Of a DNA stretch of 64,000 bases, positions 59,282-64,000 are shown piece by piece (within the stretch, counting starts at the first letter, position 1; every line of letters starts with the position of its first letter). A program made the position numbers and the translations under genes. Below the pieces are notes generated by a model, which saw nothing but the letters and a program-made list of their open reading frames with translations, was not told the origin of the DNA and did not search any database. The stretch spans positions 29,578-93,577 of the forward strand of contig JAIWZP010000084.1 of assembly GCA_025201375.1 (NCBI GenBank). Direction: 5' to 3'. The stretch comes from Gongronella butleri (lineage: Eukaryota; Mucoromycota; Mucoromycetes; Mucorales; Cunninghamellaceae).

Positions 59282-60391
59282 ATGGAGGAGGTACTGGGAT
59301 ATGCAAATCCATCTGCTGGTGATCATAATACGAGACGCCTGAAAGTGCCAATGCCGACTGTCAAGAAGGATGACCTTCAATCATGGCTGATGAATTTCAA
59401 AAATGCGCGCGATATCAATGGTCTTGGTGACCAAGAGAGTATTGCTTATGCTAAGGAGCGTCTCACGGGCGACGCGTACATCTGGGCAGCAAGATTCAAG
59501 GATTCGTCTTGGCTAACATTCGAACAAAAGCTCACGGCAAAGTTCATCACGCCATTGATGAATGTTCGCGAGGCTGCGCGCGCTGTTTTGGAGTTCGATT
59601 ATGGTGAAGCAACCACCGACATGGAGCTTTTGCATGCTTTTGAGGATCGATACCACCATCTCATCAGTATGACCACCGAGGATTCTCCCTATCGACATCT
59701 CCCTCCTGATTTCCTCCTTAACCCCCTTGCCAATTCCTTTGCTGACGACAGTGCATGTGTCAAATTGAAGGATATGGCGTCGACATCCAAGAACATTGAT
59801 GAAGTCATTAGAGAGATGCGTATTTACCTGCAAGAAACCAAGTATCGCAAAGGAAAAGGAGTCGTGCACCAAGTCGCCACGTTGCAAGACCAGATTGCCC
59901 TGCTCACAAAAAAATTGGATCAAGTTTCGCTGCCGCAACAGCCCACTGCCGCAATGCTTTCAGCCCCTGCACATCAACAATACGCACCTTCCCCTCAGCC
60001 GCAGACTCATAGTCAACATCACCGTCAACAGCCTCAATTCCAGCCCCAAAAGCAGCAATTCAATCAACCATACGCGCCGGTTCGAAAGGGGCAATGCTAC
60101 AATTGCAAAGGACGTGGTCACAACGCCAACGAGTGCCCCTCTGTTTGTCAATCTTGCGAGGGTCCACACTTCCTTTTTGACTGCCCCCGTCGCAATACTC
60201 ATTCCAAGGCCCCTCCATCCGCGTCGTTTCTGGTCATTAGCGACTCCCTTGCAGCATCAAAGCGACGACCTGGTCAAAATAATATAGGGAGCAATCCTCA
60301 TGCCCCTAAACGCATGCACACATCTGATACGCCTGATATTACGGGTGCTGCAGCCTTGATTGGATGCATCGACTACTGGTGGTGCCCCTGA
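59282..60391 (+). CDS. gag: Ty3/gypsy Gag
   Basis: Structural protein of the retroelement particle, 369 aa from the ATG at 59282 (MEEVLGYANPS). The capsid-like part contains LQSWLMNFKNARDINGL and ARFKDSSWLTFEQKLTAKF, typical of Ty3-type capsids. A coiled-coil stretch (LQDQIALLTKKLDQV) and a Gln/Pro-rich linker follow. A CCHC zinc knuckle (CYNCKGRGHNANEC) is followed by a second, incomplete-looking Cys/His set (CQSCEGPHFLFDC). It ends at the TGA 60389-60391, overlapping the pol frame by about 30 nt. Confidence 0.9.
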   Translation: MEEVLGYANPSAGDHNTRRLKVPMPTVKKDDLQSWLMNFKNARDINGLGDQESIAYAKERLTGDAYIWAARFKDSSWLTFEQKLTAKFITPLMNVREAARAVLEFDYGEATTDMELLHAFEDRYHHLISMTTEDSPYRHLPPDFLLNPLANSFADDSACVKLKDMASTSKNIDEVIREMRIYLQETKYRKGKGVVHQVATLQDQIALLTKKLDQVSLPQQPTAAMLSAPAHQQYAPSPQPQTHSQHHRQQPQFQPQKQQFNQPYAPVRKGQCYNCKGRGHNANECPSVCQSCEGPHFLFDCPRRNTHSKAPPSASFLVISDSLAASKRRPGQNNIGSNPHAPKRMHTSDTPDITGAAALIGCIDYWWCP

Positions 60392-63300
60392 ATCCCCTGA
60401 GGATATGGAACAAGATGACGATGGCCTCCCTTTTGTGGAAATGCTCGATATTTCGTCCCCTGATGGTGCCCTATCCGCCCCGCCGCCGGATGGTCCTGAC
60501 GACGCGCCGACTTCATTGCCACTTGACCAGCACACACAGGCAGAGGCTATTGTCGATGAAATCCTCGATGGCAAAGTACATACGCTATCTACGCGCCAAT
60601 TGTACGTTTTGTCCCCATACTTTCGGCGCAAGGTGCATGAGTCCTCGACTAGACGCGCGCAACCCGCGTTGCTGAATGAGGACAATGGCGACTCGTGTCC
60701 CTTCACGATGGGCGCACTCAATGGCAAAGAATGTCCCATTATCTTGGATGGCGGAAGCACGCAAAACATCATCAGCAAGGCAATGGCTAAAAATTTGGGG
60801 TACACACAGGTGGAAAAGACAGATCACTCTATCATGCTCGCAAATTCAGTGGTTGTGACGCCTGTTGGCCTTCTACGCGGCGTGAAATTGACCATTGGCA
60901 ACAAATCGATCACAGTAGACGCCATTGTTTTTGAAGGTATCGCCTACGATTTCCTGATGGGACGACGCACGTTCTCCACACTATCGTTGTCAACAGATTG
61001 GGCTTCTCATGCGTGGACAATTGGTTCGGGTGACGCACAAGAACAGATTAATAAGGTGTCATTTACCCATGATCCGCCTTTTGTCGCGCCTGATCACCAG
61101 CCAGACGCGTCTAAAGGCTCCAAGAACGTGTCATCCGCGTTCCTCGTTATGCTCGAGGATGTTCAAATGGCTCCTGACACGGTGACCTCCATGGAAAAGG
61201 ACAAAAACGATCGTACCGGCAATTTACACCAGATTATCGATCAAGCAGCTGATGTACTCAACCCCGCTCAGTTGGAAAGTATGCATGCAATCGTGGATCA
61301 ATACGCTGACTCGTTTGGCACGGGCTATGAACATCTCAAAACTACAAATGTCACAAAATTGCACATTGACACGGGCGAGGCGGCTTCAATTTATTGCAAG
61401 CCTTATGGTGGTCTATCTTTCCATGACACGGAGCTTTTGAAGGCTGACTTGCAACAGATGGTCGAGCACGGCATCATTCAACCCACATTGTACGTGACGG
61501 GGGAACAAGCTAATGGATGGGCATTTCCTTGCCGATACGTTCCAAAAAAAACTGGTGACAAGCGATTGGTGACGAATTTCCAACGCCTCAATGACGTGAC
61601 CAAGCGCGATCCGTGGCCACTCCCTCGCATTCAAGATTTATTCGATACACTTGCTGGATCATCACTTTTTTCGTGTTTTGACCTTTTGAAAGGTTTTCAT
61701 CAGATCGCTGTGGATGAAAAGTCTCGCTCCAAGCTCACCATCACCACGCCTTTGGGGTGTTTCAGCTATATTTGTATGCCCTTTGGGATTCAAAATGGCC
61801 CCTCTACTTTTTGTCGTGCAATTCATCTTGCTCTCCAAGGCCGTGTCGACGATTGTGTGGTCGCCTATGTGGACGACCTTTTGCTGCATTCATCGAGCAT
61901 TGACGACCACATCAAGGACTTTCAGCGGCTCATGGAACAGATTTCAGGCGCAAATATGGTCATTAATGCAAACAAATGTGAATTGTTCAAGAAATCAATC
62001 AATTTCCTGGGTTACGAGATCAATGCCGATGGGTATGTCCCCTCTGACAACATGGTCAATGCCGTTGCAAGATTCCCGACACCTGTGGATGTTGAAGGCG
62101 TACGATCTTTCTTGGGCTTGGCTGGCCATTATCGCAATCACGTTCAATGTTACACGGAATTGGCCGCGCCCATGCTTACATTGCTGCGTAAAGATTCTCG
62201 GTTCGTGTGGACCGAGGCTACCGAGGCGTCATTTGGCAAACTCAAGGCCGCGTTGCTTTCTCGTCAAGTTTTGCGTTTCCCCGACAAGAAGGAGCCGTTT
62301 GTGCTGTTCACCGACGCGTCTGATATTGGAATTGGAGGAGTGTTGGCTCAGAAGCATGGTGAAGACTATCTGCCTGTCTTTTTCGTGTCGCGCAAGCTCA
62401 AGGATCCGGAAACACGCTATGCAATCGTGGAAAAGGAGATGTTAGCAGTGGTATTCTGTTTCCACAAATTCAGGAAATATCTTTTGGACAAGCAATTCAC
62501 CCTGTTCACTGATAATTCGGCCCTCGGTCATGCTTTCAAGAAGGAAAACCCCTCGGCGCGTTTGCAACGCTGGATTTTGGCCATTCAAGAATTCACGTTC
62601 AACGCTGTGCATATTTCGGGCAAAACAAACACTGTGGCCGATTGTCTATCCAGATATCCCTTGGACAGTGACGACATGGCTGACGACAATGAGCAAGACC
62701 TGTACCACGGGTTGCTCGCTGAAGAATGCCCATTGGAACCAAAACTGATGGAAGTCTTCTTGTATTTGCGTGATCCCACCAACCAAAGCGTCGCCAAAAC
62801 CGTCAAACAACGCGCACGACATTACCGCCTCAATGGGAATGACGTATTGTTCAAGCATCACGAGGGTAGATGACTCGAGATTCCACATTTCCCGACACGC
62901 AAGGCCCTGATTCAGCAATACCACGATGGACTCGGCCATTTTGGTGTGCGTGCCACTTGGAACTCGATTTTTAGGAAGCATTGGTGGCCGACCATGTATG
63001 CTGAGGTCATGGATCATGTCACCAAATACCGTCCCTGTCAACTGTGTTCACAACTGCCTTCAACGCCAGACACTATGGGTTACGACACATCATCTACCAT
63101 CCCTTTTGACAAGGTTGCCATCGATTTTGTGGGGCCTTTGCCTGCATCGTCTCAAGGAAGCAAGTATGTTATCGTGGCTATTGACATGTGCACGCGATTT
63201 CCAGTGGCAAGAGCATCCAGCAACATCCAAACTCACACCGTAGCCGATTTCTTGTACAATGACATCTTTGCATTCTTTGGCCCGCCCAACACCCTTCTGT

Positions 63301-63950
63301 CCGATAATGGTCGAGCTGTACAAAGTTCGGTCATCGAGTTTCTGTGCGAGCATGTCAACACTCGACATAGATTTGCCTCTCCATATCACCCACAATCAAA
63401 TGGAATGGTAGAAAGACTCAATGGCATGATCACAAACGGCATTCGCAAGACGATCTTGGACCTCGCGGCTGACGAACAGGATTGGGAATCCCTCTTGCCC
63501 TCTGTCCTTTTTAACCACCGAGTCAAAATCCATGCAACAACGGGTTTCTCACCATTTGAATTGCTTTTTGGATACGAACCGCCTTTTCATCGGACGGACC
63601 TCCTAATGGACATCGGGCGTATTATACCCTTGGTACGGCACCTCAAGACACGCGTTGCACGTGACCGACTCGTACAAGCCAAGGAGCAAGTCCTTCCACC
63701 TCACCAAGATGCAGAATTCAAAGTCGGCGATGACGTGATCCTGTACAACATGACACAGACAAGCAAATTTGCCTTTTCCAAGAAGCTGGGCCCTCGTTAT
63801 TTCGACAAAGTTTATACAATTATGTCTGTAGACCGAGGCACGTGCCTGTTGCAAGGTAAAGATGGACGCCAGCACCCTGTCCCCATGCACCAACGCTTCC
63901 TCAGACATTACCACGCTGATCAAGACATCCCATCTATGGTCTGTCTCTAG
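60360..63950 (+). CDS. pol: Ty3/gypsy Pol (protease-RT-RNase H-integrase) with internal TGA
   Basis: Lies in the +1 frame relative to gag; the frame opens right after a TGA at 60357-60359, so expression needs a +1 shift in the overlap. Protease motif LDGGSTQN; reverse transcriptase FSCFDLLKGFHQIAV and the active-site YVDDLLLH; RNase H FVLFTDASDIGIGG. An in-frame TGA at 62871-62873 interrupts the frame between RNase H and integrase. The same frame then continues with the integrase zinc region (HDGLGHFG, CQLC), catalytic residues in AIDFVGPL, LLSDNGRAV and NGMVERLNG, and ends at TAG 63948-63950. No chromodomain is evident at the C-terminus. Apart from the TGA I see no other break, so the copy is young but probably defective unless the stop is read through. 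Confidence 0.88.
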
Positions 63951-63960
63951 TGGGGGAGTA

Positions 63961-64000
63961 TGTCAGGAATGTGCTTTTTTTTGTGTGCCCCTTTTTCCTA
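63961..64000 (+). repeat. Start of the right LTR (truncated at window edge)
   Basis: The first 39 bases equal the start of the left LTR; the last base of the window (a) differs from the left copy (t). Too short to judge LTR divergence. Confidence 0.9.

Larger units (their letters stand above)
58943..64000 (+). mobile_element. Ty3/gypsy LTR retrotransposon, truncated by the window end
   Basis: The left LTR begins at 58943 with TGTCAGGAATGTGC. The same 39 bases recur at 63961-63999, so the right LTR begins at 63961. A purine tract (agtgggggagta, 63949-63960) directly precedes it. Between them are gag and a pol with protease, reverse transcriptase, RNase H and integrase, the Ty3/gypsy order. 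I cannot place the LTR 3' end or the primer-binding site because only 40 bases of the right LTR are in view. The element begins four bases after the TA of the foldback element. Confidence 0.93.

Noticed and set aside
1..64000. Biosynthetic gene cluster or defence island
   Set aside because: The peroxidase and the Zn2Cys6 regulator are isolated among housekeeping genes, with no neighbouring synthase, transporter or tailoring genes.

Overview
The window is nuclear DNA of an intron-rich fungus. Fungal hallmarks are elongation factor 3, a Zn2Cys6 regulator, a Ste50-type SAM/RA adaptor, the Nma111 HtrA-like protease and a heme-thiolate peroxidase. Coding exons are moderately GC-rich. Introns are short and AT-rich (mostly about 50-200 bp), and nearly all carry runs of 8 or more T or A. 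The intron density (12 in one aminopeptidase gene) argues against a hemiascomycete yeast. I cannot fix the phylum from the sequence and lean, without proof, to an early-diverging lineage.

Layout. 0-6 kb: eEF3 and a Ste50-like adaptor, both on the minus strand. 6-8.3 kb: no gene, one copy of interspersed repeat A. 8.3-8.7 kb: a tiny WIP/verprolin-type protein. 10.3-18 kb: a class II histone deacetylase (minus) divergent from Nma111 (plus), then a membrane-anchored heme-thiolate peroxidase (plus). 18-21.7 kb: repeat B, a decayed Tc1/IS630-type transposase and an inverted repeat. 21.7-28.5 kb: a Ste20-like kinase (minus) divergent from a Zn2Cys6 factor (plus). 28.5-32.6 kb: the long copy of repeat B. 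32.6-43.4 kb: a UVRAG/Vps38-like protein, an M1 aminopeptidase (both plus) and a four-finger C2H2 factor (minus). 43.4-50.3 kb: gene-poor, with a second repeat A copy and small tandem repeats. 50.3-54 kb: cytosolic methionyl-tRNA synthetase and the NDUFA2 subunit of complex I (both minus). 54-64 kb: another long repeat B copy, a young foldback element with TA target-site duplication, and a Ty3/gypsy LTR retrotransposon starting four bases after it and running off the window.

The genes do not form a pathway or cluster; they are housekeeping, signalling and transcription genes separated by repeat-filled spacers. All gene models were built by hand from splice consensus, reading-frame continuity and family similarity. 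For every multi-exon model given as full-length, the summed exon lengths are a multiple of three. I saw no CRISPR array, rRNA or convincing tRNA. The most unusual observations are the paired introns at the same nucleotide of both eEF3 P-loops, a 17-nt phase-correcting microexon, the near-perfect foldback element abutting the retrotransposon, and the large structured non-coding repeat B.
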